Shown piece after piece: positions 21,801 through 29,487 of a stretch of DNA of 32,465 nucleotides. The DNA is from Candidatus Sulfopaludibacter sp. SbA3. GTDB lineage: Bacteria > Acidobacteriota > Terriglobia > Bryobacterales > Bryobacteraceae. The stretch spans positions 1-32,465 of the forward strand of contig CAMDED010000086.1 in assembly GCA_945893365.1 (NCBI GenBank), in the 5' to 3' direction. The translations under genes were made by a program, and so were the position numbers. Position 1 is the stretch's first letter; the number at the start of each line of letters is the position of its first letter. The notes under the pieces are model-generated. The model was not told where the DNA came from and ran no database searches. It saw only the letters and a program-made list of their open reading frames with translations.

Positions 21801-22763
21801 ATGGGAGCCATGCTTCATCGCATCCGCCTAATTCTGCCGCTGCTACTACTGGCCTCCGCTTGCCGCCGCCCGGAAACCCGGATTGTAGGCGTGGTGCCGA
21901 AGGGAGCGAACCACATTTTTTGGCAAACCGTGCACGCCGGGGCTGTCAAGGCGGGGCGGGAGTTTGGCTTCGAGGTCGAATGGAACGCGCCGGCGCTCGA
22001 GATCGACTCCAGCCGCCAGATCGAGATCGTCGAATCGCTTGTTAACAAACGAGTGGCGGGCATCGCGCTTGCGCCGGTCGATAAGCACGCGCTTGTCGCG
22101 GTCGTCGAACGGGCGGCCGCCGCGGGGATTCCCGTCGCCATCTTCGACTCGGCCATCGACACCGGCCGGATCATTTCCTACGTCGCAACCGACAACATGG
22201 AGGGCGGACGCATGGCGGCGAGGCGGATGGGAGAAATCCTGGGCGGAAAAGGGAAGGTTGGCGTGGTAGGCTTCATGCCCGGGAGCGCCGCTACCATGGA
22301 GCGCGAACAGGGCTTTCTGGAGGAGACGAAGCGTAGCTTGCCGGGAATTCAGATCGTGGGGGTGCAATTCGCCATGGCGAACCGCGCGAAGGCCATGTCT
22401 ATCACCGAAAATTTCCTGACCGCTCACCCCGGCTTGGCGGGGCTGTTCGCCGACAACGAATCGAGCTCCTCGGGCGCGTCGCAAGCGCTCAAGTCGCGCA
22501 ACGCGCGCGGCGTCAAACTGGTGGCTTTCGACGTCTCCGAGCAACTCCTTGACGATCTGCGCGGCGGAACGATCGACTCGATCGTCGTGCAGAATCCGTT
22601 CAAAATGGGCTACGAAAGCGGCAAAGCGATCGGCATGAAATTGGCGGGGCTCACGCCGCCCCGAATACTCGATTCAGGCGCCGTATTGATCGTAAAAGAA
22701 GATATCGGGAAGCCCGATATCAAGGAGTTGCTTTTCCCCGATATCGGGCGCTACTTGAAGTAG
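21801..22763 (+). CDS. Orphan periplasmic sugar-binding lipoprotein (ribose-type SBP)
   Basis: A 320-residue type-1 periplasmic binding protein of the ribose/LacI-like group. A lipoprotein signal (RLILPLLLLASAC, lipobox LASAC) is followed by the usual opening VGVVPKGANHIFWQTVHAGAVKAG, the hinge-side segment GIALAPVDKHALVAVVERA with IPVAIFDSAID, and a second lobe with GVKLVAFDVSEQLLDDLRGG and IVVQNPFKMGYESGKA. Such proteins deliver a sugar to an ABC importer or to a membrane sensor. No permease, ATPase or sensor gene is adjacent, so it is an orphan in this window. The start is one of two nearby ATGs (21801 or 21810); both keep the lipobox. It is divergent from amtB. Its 3' end contains a strong hairpin and a palindrome. 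Confidence 0.85.
   Translation: MGAMLHRIRLILPLLLLASACRRPETRIVGVVPKGANHIFWQTVHAGAVKAGREFGFEVEWNAPALEIDSSRQIEIVESLVNKRVAGIALAPVDKHALVAVVERAAAAGIPVAIFDSAIDTGRIISYVATDNMEGGRMAARRMGEILGGKGKVGVVGFMPGSAATMEREQGFLEETKRSLPGIQIVGVQFAMANRAKAMSITENFLTAHPGLAGLFADNESSSSGASQALKSRNARGVKLVAFDVSEQLLDDLRGGTIDSIVVQNPFKMGYESGKAIGMKLAGLTPPRILDSGAVLIVKEDIGKPDIKELLFPDIGRYLK
22701..22748. repeat. Hairpin plus palindrome built on GATATCGGG inside the lipoprotein 3' end
   Basis: GATATCGGG (22701-22709) pairs perfectly with CCCGATATC (22713-22721) over a 3-base loop. A second perfect 12-base palindrome, CCCGATATCGGG, follows at 22737-22748. Both lie in the last 21 codons of the lipoprotein gene, so the coding sequence (DIGKPDIK ... 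PDIGRY) repeats itself. Confidence 0.7.
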
Positions 22764-22777
22764 CGGTGCAGGCACCG
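22764..22777. terminator. Possible bidirectional terminator hairpin between convergent genes
   Basis: CGGTGC-AG-GCACCG forms a perfect 6-base stem directly after the lipoprotein stop codon and 17 bases before the end of the convergent minus-strand gene. There is no T run on either side, so it is at best a weak or factor-assisted terminator. Confidence 0.35.
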
Positions 22778-22794
22778 GAGCGGTAGGCACACCC

Positions 22795-24120
22795 CTATGG
22801 ATTGCTGTGGGACGGGTACCTTACGACCGTGAAATTCCGCAGCGTGACGGTGTCGAAGCCCGGAGTGGCGACCGAGCCCCGGAAGGCCACCGTGAGGTCG
22901 GGCAATAGGGAATCCGCCGCGTTTCCAACCCCGGCCGAGAAGATCAACGAAGCGCCCCAGCTTTGCGTGTGGTACCGGGAGCCTGTCGAGACCACCGCCA
23001 TCTCGGCGTGGCCCGCGATGGCCGATTCGGCCACGACGGCGGTGCGCGAAATTAGAGTTGTCAAACCCCACTTTACGTCGAAAGAAAAGCCCGAAACGAT
23101 GCCTTCGTGCGTATAATCGAAGCGGATCTCCACCCGGTCGCCGATCAACAACGTCCCGCCCACGATCTTGCAAGTGCCCAGGCTGGTCGGCGACCCGGCA
23201 GTGGTGGCCGCGCCGGCGCTGCTGCACAGCACTTCAGGATGCACCGACAAGTCTGCCGCCGTCACCGTCCCAATGCGATAAGACGCGAGCAGAGTGTCGG
23301 CAATCTGGGGCGGCTCGTTGTTGACGAACGTCACAACATTCCCTGAAATCGTGTAATCGAAAATGGGCTTCATCATGATCCCGTTGCGGTAGAGCGCCAG
23401 GCTAGCCGCGGGACTCGGATTGCTCGATAGCAGGAAGGTCAGGTTTGCGCCATCCACCAGGCCGCCCGGAACCTCGAGATCCACGTAGGTAGGGGCGGAC
23501 TCGGCGTCGCCGCATGGGCCCGCGGTGCCATCGACCCGGACGCAATCGCTCAGGCCGCCGAGCACGGATTCAAGTTCGCCGGTCTCGTTGATGGCGGCGA
23601 CGCGCGAAGTGGAATATCCCGGCCCCTTTAATGGCCGCAGAGCCAGATCCGCAACCAGACCGGCGACATCCGCCTCGGTAATGACCGCGAGTGTGCCCGC
23701 GCCTCCTCCTCCTCCAATTAAGGGTGGTGCGGAAGGCGCGGCGCGCACGTCGCGGACCCGCAGTGGACTGAGGCTGGGGGGAACGGCCCAGGTTTCTTCG
23801 AACTGGATGGCGCCGTCGCTGTTGTAAGTCACTTGGTATCTCGCTCCCGACCCGGCATTGGTCGTCGGAACGAGCTGGACGCGGAGATGGCCGTCGACGA
23901 CGCGCACAGTCACGGTGTGAGTACTGATGTTCGATCCGTCGGCGGCATCGAAACTGGTCCACCTGACGATGATTTGGCCGGAGAAACGGGTACCGTCGGC
24001 CTTGTACAAAATATCCTGGATTGTGACGAGCGCCGGCTGCGCCCAAGCGCTGGACGCAAGACAAGCGGCAATGGCCGCGCCGCGGCGAAGGGCCTTGAGA
24101 ATTGAGGGCATGCTAAACAT
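22795..24120 (-). CDS. Large secreted protein of unknown function
   Basis: A 441-residue exported protein with a signal peptide (ILKALRRGAAIAACLASSAWA). I do not recognise a named family. Residues about 30-120 look like a beta-rich domain (VTIQDILYKADGTRFSGQIIVRW). A glycine-rich linker (IGGGGGAG) follows near 137, then ALRPLKGPGYSTSRVAAINETGELESV and SDCVRVDGTAGPCG, a collar-like motif. The rest is beta-rich, with DLEVPGGLVDGANLTFLL and YRNGIMMKPIFDYTISGNVVTFV, which resembles segments of phage tail-fibre or receptor-binding proteins. It is probably surface-exposed or released. GGAG lies 12 bases upstream of the chosen ATG. It converges on the sugar-binding lipoprotein gene with 31 bases between stops. 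Confidence 0.65.
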   Translation of the reverse strand: MFSMPSILKALRRGAAIAACLASSAWAQPALVTIQDILYKADGTRFSGQIIVRWTSFDAADGSNISTHTVTVRVVDGHLRVQLVPTTNAGSGARYQVTYNSDGAIQFEETWAVPPSLSPLRVRDVRAAPSAPPLIGGGGGAGTLAVITEADVAGLVADLALRPLKGPGYSTSRVAAINETGELESVLGGLSDCVRVDGTAGPCGDAESAPTYVDLEVPGGLVDGANLTFLLSSNPSPAASLALYRNGIMMKPIFDYTISGNVVTFVNNEPPQIADTLLASYRIGTVTAADLSVHPEVLCSSAGAATTAGSPTSLGTCKIVGGTLLIGDRVEIRFDYTHEGIVSGFSFDVKWGLTTLISRTAVVAESAIAGHAEMAVVSTGSRYHTQSWGASLIFSAGVGNAADSLLPDLTVAFRGSVATPGFDTVTLRNFTVVRYPSHSNP

Positions 24121-24332
24121 GGTTCGATCTGACTCCTGCTGGCAACAGTCTAGCCCCCGAGGAGACGGCAGACGGCCCCCGGGAACATCCAGGATTTCGT
24201 AAGTCTATGAGCAGTAATAACTTGACGGTCGGAAATTTTTCTTGAAACGTTGTGACCGGCTTTTGGGGCGCGCCCGGCAAGCGCAAAATCGAGGCCACGA
24301 AAATCGTTCCGTGCTCCGCCTTCGGCCCCTCC

Positions 24333-24361
24333 GTGACAGCCTGCTACCGCTCTGGTATCAT
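24333..24361 (+). promoter_or_regulatory. Predicted sigma70 promoter of the PSD1/apionate operon
   Basis: GTGACA (24333-24338) is separated by 17 bases from TATCAT (24356-24361), each five of six to consensus, and TG at 24353-24354 adds an extended -10. The start codon of the operon's first gene is 60 bases downstream of the -10 hexamer, leaving a leader of about 53 bases. The rest of the 300-base divergent gap (24121-24420) shows nothing else I can name. Confidence 0.5.
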
Positions 24362-24420
24362 CAGTCAGCAAGTACCCGATTTCCGCCGCAAGGCTGGCTC
24401 ACTCAGGTAAACTAACCGAT

Positions 24421-26808
24421 ATGAGAGCGCACTCCATCGCTTTGTTTCTAGCAGTCGCACTCCCGTACGTGGCGGAGGATTCCCTTCCCGGCCGGGCGCT
24501 CACCGTTCTCGACCGGAGCTGCGTGCAGTGCCATGGCGAAAAGATCGCCATGTCCGGCCTCAAACTGCTCACTCGCGATCAGGTATTGAAAGGCGGCACG
24601 CGCGGCCCCGCCATCAAGCCCGGAAGCGCGAACGAGAGTCTGCTGTACTCGGCGCTATTGCATTCCTCGAAACTGGCCATGCCGCCCACAGGCAAACTGG
24701 CGGCGGCGGAAATTGAGACGCTGCGCGAGTGGATTGAGAAAGGCGCGGAGTGGCCCGCGGTCGCGGCCAAGGCGGGCAAGACGGAGTGGTGGGCGTTTCG
24801 CAAACCCGTTCGCCCCGTGGTTCCAGCAGGCTCAGCCAAATCGCCCATCGACGCGTTCATCGACGCGAAGTTGCGCGAAGCCAATCTTCCCGCATCGCCT
24901 GAAGCGGACCGGTTCACCCTGCTCCGCCGTGCGAGTTTCGACCTGCACGGACTTCCGCCCTCCGCTGAACAAATTCAAACGTTTCTGAACGACACCCAAC
25001 CCGGAGCGTGGGAACGCGCCATCGAAGCGCTGCTCGCCTCGCCCCGCTACGGCGAGAAATGGGGACGTCACTGGCTTGACCTTGTTCGCTACGGAGACAC
25101 CTCGGGTTTCGAGCAGGACCCCTACACGCTCGAAGCGTTCCGTTTCCGCGACTACGTCATCAAAGCGTTTAACGACGACCGGCCCTACGACAAGTTCATC
25201 AAGGAACAGTTGGCCGGCGACGAATTCTGGCCCGAAGATCCCGAAGCTCGCACCGGCACCGGTTATTTCCGCGTCGGAACGAATCGCGACATGCTGTTCA
25301 AGGTGGAAGACTTGAACGTGGTCGAAAAGCTGACCGACTACGTCGATACTACGTCAACGGTGTTCCTGGGGCTGACCACAGGCTGCGCGCGCTGCCACGA
25401 CCATAAGTTCGACCCCATTCCGCAGCGCGATTTCTACCGTATGCAGGCGATCTTCGCGCCCGCCGTCAACGACCGCGTGTTCCTCGATTACAATCCGTCG
25501 CGGTTCTACGACATCGCCGCCAATGGCCGTGAATTCAAGCTGCGCCAGATCGGCGAGCACATCGAGCGCATTTTCAAGCCCTACAAGACGCGCCTGCGCG
25601 AAGAGAAGATCAACCGTCAGCCGAAAGAGGTTCAGGACGCCATTCGCCTGAAGCCCGAACAGCGGAAGCCCGATCAGGAGCTGCTTGCCTCGCGCGCCGA
25701 ATCCGCCATCAAGGTGAGCGACGACGACATCCGCGCCGCGCTCTCGCAAGCCGACGCCGAAGTTCTGCATTCGATCGAGAAACGGCTGGTCTCGCTTTTC
25801 GACGGACACGCGCCTCCGCCCATGGCGCCGGGCGTGATCGACGTGGGACGCGAAGCGCCGCGAACCTACATCGCCATTCGCGGCAACTGGGAAAATCCGG
25901 GTGACGAGGTGGGTCCGGGCTTCCTCACGGCGCTCGGAGGCGGCGAAATTCCGGAAGCGCCCAAGCTCGCGAGAACGACCTACCGCCGCAAGGCTCTAGC
26001 CGAGTGGATTGCGAGCGCCGAGAACCCGCTGACCGCGCGCGTGATGATGAACCGCGTCTGGCAGTATCATTTCGGACAAGGCCTGGTGCGCACGCCGAGC
26101 GATTTTGGAACGCGCGCGGGGCGGCCGTCGCATCCGGAACTGCTCGACTGGCTGGCGGCGGAGTTTGTGGATCGCAAGTGGTCGGTCAAGGCGATGCACA
26201 GGATCGTCATGAGTTCGGACGCGTACCGCCGCGGCTCGAACCCCGGCGAAGCCGCCCGCGCACGCGATCCGGAAAACCTGCTGCTTTCGCACATGAACAG
26301 ACGGCGTCTGCAGGGCGACGAAATCCGCGACTCGATTCTTCAGGTCTCAGGCGCTCTGAACCTCAAGATGGGCGGAATTCCGGTGGTTCCGCCGCTTGAA
26401 GCCGAGGAGTTGTTCGGCATCATCGGCAAGCCCGAAAGCGCCTGGGTCGTGACTGCGAACGCCGGGGAGCACACACGCCGCAGCGTCTATCTGCTCACCC
26501 GGCGCACCTTCAAACAGCCCATGTTTGAAGCCTTCGACGAGCCCGACGGCGTCGCCTCGTGCGCGCGCCGCAACGAGAGCACCACGGCGCCGCAATCGCT
26601 CGCGCTGCTAAACGGCCCGTTTCTGCTGAAGCAATCTCGCGCGCTCGGCGAGAAGATACAGTCGGTGGAAGATGCCTGGCTCCGCATCCTCGGGCGCAAG
26701 CCGTCGGACGCCGAGCGCGCCGCAGCCGATACGCTCGCAAAACGAAAGGACTGGGATGAGCTGGCCCGCGGACTGATGAATACCAACGAGTTCCTCTATG
26801 TCGACTAA
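24421..26808 (+). CDS. PSD1 (DUF1549/DUF1553) protein with one N-terminal c-type heme motif, second copy
   Basis: A 795-residue exported protein and first gene of the five-gene operon. After a signal (HSIALFLAVALPYVAE) comes one cytochrome c domain with CVQCH at 34-38 and an MPP methionine downstream (KLAMPPTGKL). DUF1549 follows (GEKWGRHWLDLVRYGDTSGF; conserved CARCH at 322-326 within TTGCARCHDHKFDPIPQRDFY), and DUF1553 (PLTARVMMNRVWQYHFGQGLV; RRSVYLLTRRTFKQPMFEAFD). It is shorter than the first copy because the second cytochrome domain is absent. Family role: extracytoplasmic, redox-linked, reaction unknown. Its end overlaps the DUF1501 gene by 11 bases, so the two proteins are probably made in fixed ratio and work together. 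Confidence 0.88.
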   Translation: MRAHSIALFLAVALPYVAEDSLPGRALTVLDRSCVQCHGEKIAMSGLKLLTRDQVLKGGTRGPAIKPGSANESLLYSALLHSSKLAMPPTGKLAAAEIETLREWIEKGAEWPAVAAKAGKTEWWAFRKPVRPVVPAGSAKSPIDAFIDAKLREANLPASPEADRFTLLRRASFDLHGLPPSAEQIQTFLNDTQPGAWERAIEALLASPRYGEKWGRHWLDLVRYGDTSGFEQDPYTLEAFRFRDYVIKAFNDDRPYDKFIKEQLAGDEFWPEDPEARTGTGYFRVGTNRDMLFKVEDLNVVEKLTDYVDTTSTVFLGLTTGCARCHDHKFDPIPQRDFYRMQAIFAPAVNDRVFLDYNPSRFYDIAANGREFKLRQIGEHIERIFKPYKTRLREEKINRQPKEVQDAIRLKPEQRKPDQELLASRAESAIKVSDDDIRAALSQADAEVLHSIEKRLVSLFDGHAPPPMAPGVIDVGREAPRTYIAIRGNWENPGDEVGPGFLTALGGGEIPEAPKLARTTYRRKALAEWIASAENPLTARVMMNRVWQYHFGQGLVRTPSDFGTRAGRPSHPELLDWLAAEFVDRKWSVKAMHRIVMSSDAYRRGSNPGEAARARDPENLLLSHMNRRRLQGDEIRDSILQVSGALNLKMGGIPVVPPLEAEELFGIIGKPESAWVVTANAGEHTRRSVYLLTRRTFKQPMFEAFDEPDGVASCARRNESTTAPQSLALLNGPFLLKQSRALGEKIQSVEDAWLRILGRKPSDAERAAADTLAKRKDWDELARGLMNTNEFLYVD

Positions 26809-28207
26809 ACCCATGACTCGCAGAGACCTGTTGTGCAAGACCGGAATGGGCTTCGGCGCCGCCGCGCTCTCCGGCATCCTGGAGGCGGCGAACTCCAATC
26901 CGCTCGCCTCGAAAGCGGCGCACGCGCAGGCCAAGGCGAAATCCGTCATTTACCTTTTCATGCACGGCGGTTTCAGCCATGTCGATACTTTCGACCCCAA
27001 GCCCGAGCTCACGCGCCGCAACGGCCAGCCGCTCTCGCTCGAACTCGCGAGGACTATCAAGACCAGCTTCATTCACGATCCGTCGAAGGCCATCCTCCGC
27101 GGCAGTCCGTGGCAGTTCAAGCCGGGCGGGAAATCCGGCGTTCCGGTTTCCGATCTGTATCCGAACGTGCGCGACCGCATCGACGATATCGCCGTCGTGC
27201 GCGGCTGCTACGGCGACGTGTTCGATCACGCGCCCGCCATCTATCTGCGAAATTCCGGATCGCAATTTCCCGGACGCCCGTGTCTCGGCTCGTGGGTCAC
27301 CTACGGCCTGGGAACGGAGAATCAGAACCTTCCGGCGTTCGTTGTGATGTCGGACGGGTCCACGAAATCCGGCCCGCCGGCCTATGGCGCGGGCTTTCTT
27401 CCCGCGGTCTACCAGGGCACCGTTTTCCGCGGCGGCGAGAGCCCGATTCTCTACTTGAGCAATCCGCCGGGCATCACGGACGCCGTGCAAAAAGACACGC
27501 TGAGTTTCATCGATAAGGTGGACCGGCTGCACGCCGAATCGCGCGCCGATTCGACCCTTGAAGCGCGCATCGCCTCTTATGAACTCGCCTATCGGATGCA
27601 GAGCTCCGCTCCTGAAGCGGTCGATCTGACCAAGGAATCCGAGGCCACCAGGAAACTCTACGGCATCGGCGATCCGCTGACGGACGACTTCGGCCGCAAG
27701 TGCCTTCTCGCGCGCCGTCTCGTCGAGCGCGGCGTGCGATTTCTGCAACTCTACTCGGGCACCAACACGGGCGACGATTGGGACCAGGCGCACACCGATC
27801 TGGTCGGGTCGCACACGCGCATGGCGGGCAAGACCGACAAACCGATCGCCGGCCTGCTTGCCGACCTGAAAGGGCGCGGGCTGCTCGATTCGACGCTCGT
27901 CGTGTTCGGCGGCGAGTTCGGCCGCACTCCGCTCTCGCAAGGCGACACCGGCCGCGATCACCATCCCTACGGCTTCAGCATGTGGCTCGCCGGAGGCGGC
28001 GTGAAGGGCGGCCAGGCGCTCGGCTCCACCGACGAATTCGGCGTGCAGGCCGCGGAAATGCGCGTGGATGCGCACGACGTCAACGCCACGCTGCTGCGTT
28101 TGATGGGCATCGACCACGAGCGCCTAACTTATTTGTATCAGGGCCGCGGCCAGCGGCTGACCGACGTTCATGGCCAGAACGAGTTCACCCGCAGGCTGAC
28201 CGCATGA
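26798..28207 (+). CDS. Tat-exported DUF1501 protein (second copy)
   Basis: A 469-residue DUF1501 protein. The twin-arginine signal (MTRRDLLCKTGMGFGAAALSG) starts at residue 6. Family motifs follow: FMHGGFSHVDTFDPKPEL near 50, CLGSWVTYGLGTENQNLPAF near 165, RLVERGVRFLQLYSGTN near 310 and GGEFGRTPLSQGDTGRDHHP near 370. It is clearly homologous to the copy at 4354-5757 but diverged. The first ATG at 26798 overlaps the PSD1 end; an ATG at 26813 would start at the Tat motif and is equally possible. It overlaps the next gene by 4 bases (ATGA), linking this exported protein translationally to a cytoplasmic sugar-acid pathway. Confidence 0.86.
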   Translation: MSTKPMTRRDLLCKTGMGFGAAALSGILEAANSNPLASKAAHAQAKAKSVIYLFMHGGFSHVDTFDPKPELTRRNGQPLSLELARTIKTSFIHDPSKAILRGSPWQFKPGGKSGVPVSDLYPNVRDRIDDIAVVRGCYGDVFDHAPAIYLRNSGSQFPGRPCLGSWVTYGLGTENQNLPAFVVMSDGSTKSGPPAYGAGFLPAVYQGTVFRGGESPILYLSNPPGITDAVQKDTLSFIDKVDRLHAESRADSTLEARIASYELAYRMQSSAPEAVDLTKESEATRKLYGIGDPLTDDFGRKCLLARRLVERGVRFLQLYSGTNTGDDWDQAHTDLVGSHTRMAGKTDKPIAGLLADLKGRGLLDSTLVVFGGEFGRTPLSQGDTGRDHHPYGFSMWLAGGGVKGGQALGSTDEFGVQAAEMRVDAHDVNATLLRLMGIDHERLTYLYQGRGQRLTDVHGQNEFTRRLTA

Positions 28208-29487
28208 CGGTTGGCGGAAACGAGCGAATTCAGGCCCTCTACTGGATCGAAACCGCTTTTCCGCCACAGGATGCCGCCGCCGTCATGGCGGGGGAGCAAT
28301 CCTCGGGTACGTTTCTGCATGTACCGGGCGAGACGCCCGAGTTGTTGGAACGCGCCGCGGCGCGAGTGGAATCGATCGAACTTTTGGACCCGGTTTCGCA
28401 GCCGTCGCTCCCCGGAGCCTCGATTCCCAAGGGTTTGAAGGGCGCTCCCGTTTACCAGCGCGCCCTCGTGCGCGTTTCGTGGCCGCTCGCGAATCCGGGG
28501 CCCTCCCTTCCGAATCTCTACGCCACAGTGGCCGGAAACCTGTTCGAGTTGCAGCAATTCTCGGGATTGCGTCTACTCGATATCACGCTCCCCGAAGCGT
28601 TCCTCGATGTGTACCAGGGTCCGCAATTCGGAGTCGAAGGCACGCGGCGTCTCTCGGGCGTGACTGCGGGTCCGCTGGTGGGAACCATCATCAAACCGAG
28701 CGTGGGCCTTTCGCCCGAAGCCACGGCGGAGAACGCCGCTCAACTCGCCGAAGGAGGGATCGACTTTATCAAGGACGACGAGTTACAGGCCGACGGCCCG
28801 AACTGCCCATTCGATAAGCGCGTCGACGCCGTGATGCGCGTGCTGAACGAACACGCCGCGCGGACCGGCAAGAAGCCTATGTTCGCCTTCAACGCCACGG
28901 GCGAGATCGACGGCATGCTCCGCCGTCACGACGCGGTTCTTAGCGCCGGGGGCGCCTGTATCATGGTCAGCCTGAACAGCACCGGTCTTCCCGCGCTCGC
29001 GAAACTGCGCCGGCATTCGCAGCTACCCATTCACGCGCATCGCAACGGGTGGGGCATTCTGAGCCGGCACCCGGCTCTCGGCCTGAGTTACGTGGCCTAT
29101 CAGAAATTCTGGCGTCTCGCCGGCGTCGATCACATGCACGTCAACGGCCTGCAAAATAAGTTCTGCGAATCGGACGATTCCGTGATCGCGTCGGCGCGCG
29201 AGTGCCGTACGCCGATGTTCGCGCGGCCCGGCCGCGGCTGCGAAGTGATACCCGTGTTCGCCTCCGGACAGTGGGCGGGACAAGCGCCGGAGACGTTCCG
29301 CCGGCTGGGCTCGACCGATCTGATCTACGCCTGCGGCGGCGGCATCATGGCGCATCCCGGCGGCGTCGCTTCCGGCGTTCGCGCCATCCGGCAGGCTTGG
29401 GACGCGGCGGTGGCGGGACGTTCGCTTGAAGACGCGGCGCGCGAACACGTCGAGCTGAAGCAGGCGCTGGAGAAGTTCGGGAAGTGA
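28204..29487 (+). CDS. oiaX: RuBisCO-like protein, probable 3-oxo-isoapionate-4-phosphate transcarboxylase/hydrolase or decarboxylase
   Basis: A 427-residue RuBisCO large-subunit-like (form IV) protein. The barrel keeps the key lysines: K164 in GTIIKPSVGLS, and the carbamylation/metal triad K190-D192-E193 in GIDFIKDDELQ. FNATGEID (near 229) and IHAHRNGWG (near 276-284) match further active-site strands. The loop-6 region (VDHMHVNGLQNKF) differs from true RuBisCO, so carbon fixation is excluded. RuBisCO-like proteins next to a DUF1537 kinase and a PGDH_C-type dehydrogenase are known from D-apionate catabolism (Carter et al. 2018), where they cleave or decarboxylate 3-oxo-isoapionate 4-phosphate. 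OiaX is reported to give 3-phosphoglycerate and glycolate; another such protein decarboxylates. I cannot tell which applies. The start is fixed by ATGA overlap with the DUF1501 stop. The symbol is tentative. Confidence 0.72.
   Translation: MTVGGNERIQALYWIETAFPPQDAAAVMAGEQSSGTFLHVPGETPELLERAAARVESIELLDPVSQPSLPGASIPKGLKGAPVYQRALVRVSWPLANPGPSLPNLYATVAGNLFELQQFSGLRLLDITLPEAFLDVYQGPQFGVEGTRRLSGVTAGPLVGTIIKPSVGLSPEATAENAAQLAEGGIDFIKDDELQADGPNCPFDKRVDAVMRVLNEHAARTGKKPMFAFNATGEIDGMLRRHDAVLSAGGACIMVSLNSTGLPALAKLRRHSQLPIHAHRNGWGILSRHPALGLSYVAYQKFWRLAGVDHMHVNGLQNKFCESDDSVIASARECRTPMFARPGRGCEVIPVFASGQWAGQAPETFRRLGSTDLIYACGGGIMAHPGGVASGVRAIRQAWDAAVAGRSLEDAAREHVELKQALEKFGK

Noticed and set aside
26510-28117. 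Long minus-strand open frame (535 codons) opposite the second DUF1501 gene
   Set aside because: It is antisense to a well-supported gene, has an Arg/His-rich composition typical of reverse-strand frames in GC-rich DNA, and shows no domain motif.
27700-28203. In-frame upstream extension of the RuBisCO-like gene
   Set aside because: The extension overlaps the DUF1501 gene for 500 bases and is Arg-rich; the ATGA overlap gives a normal family start.
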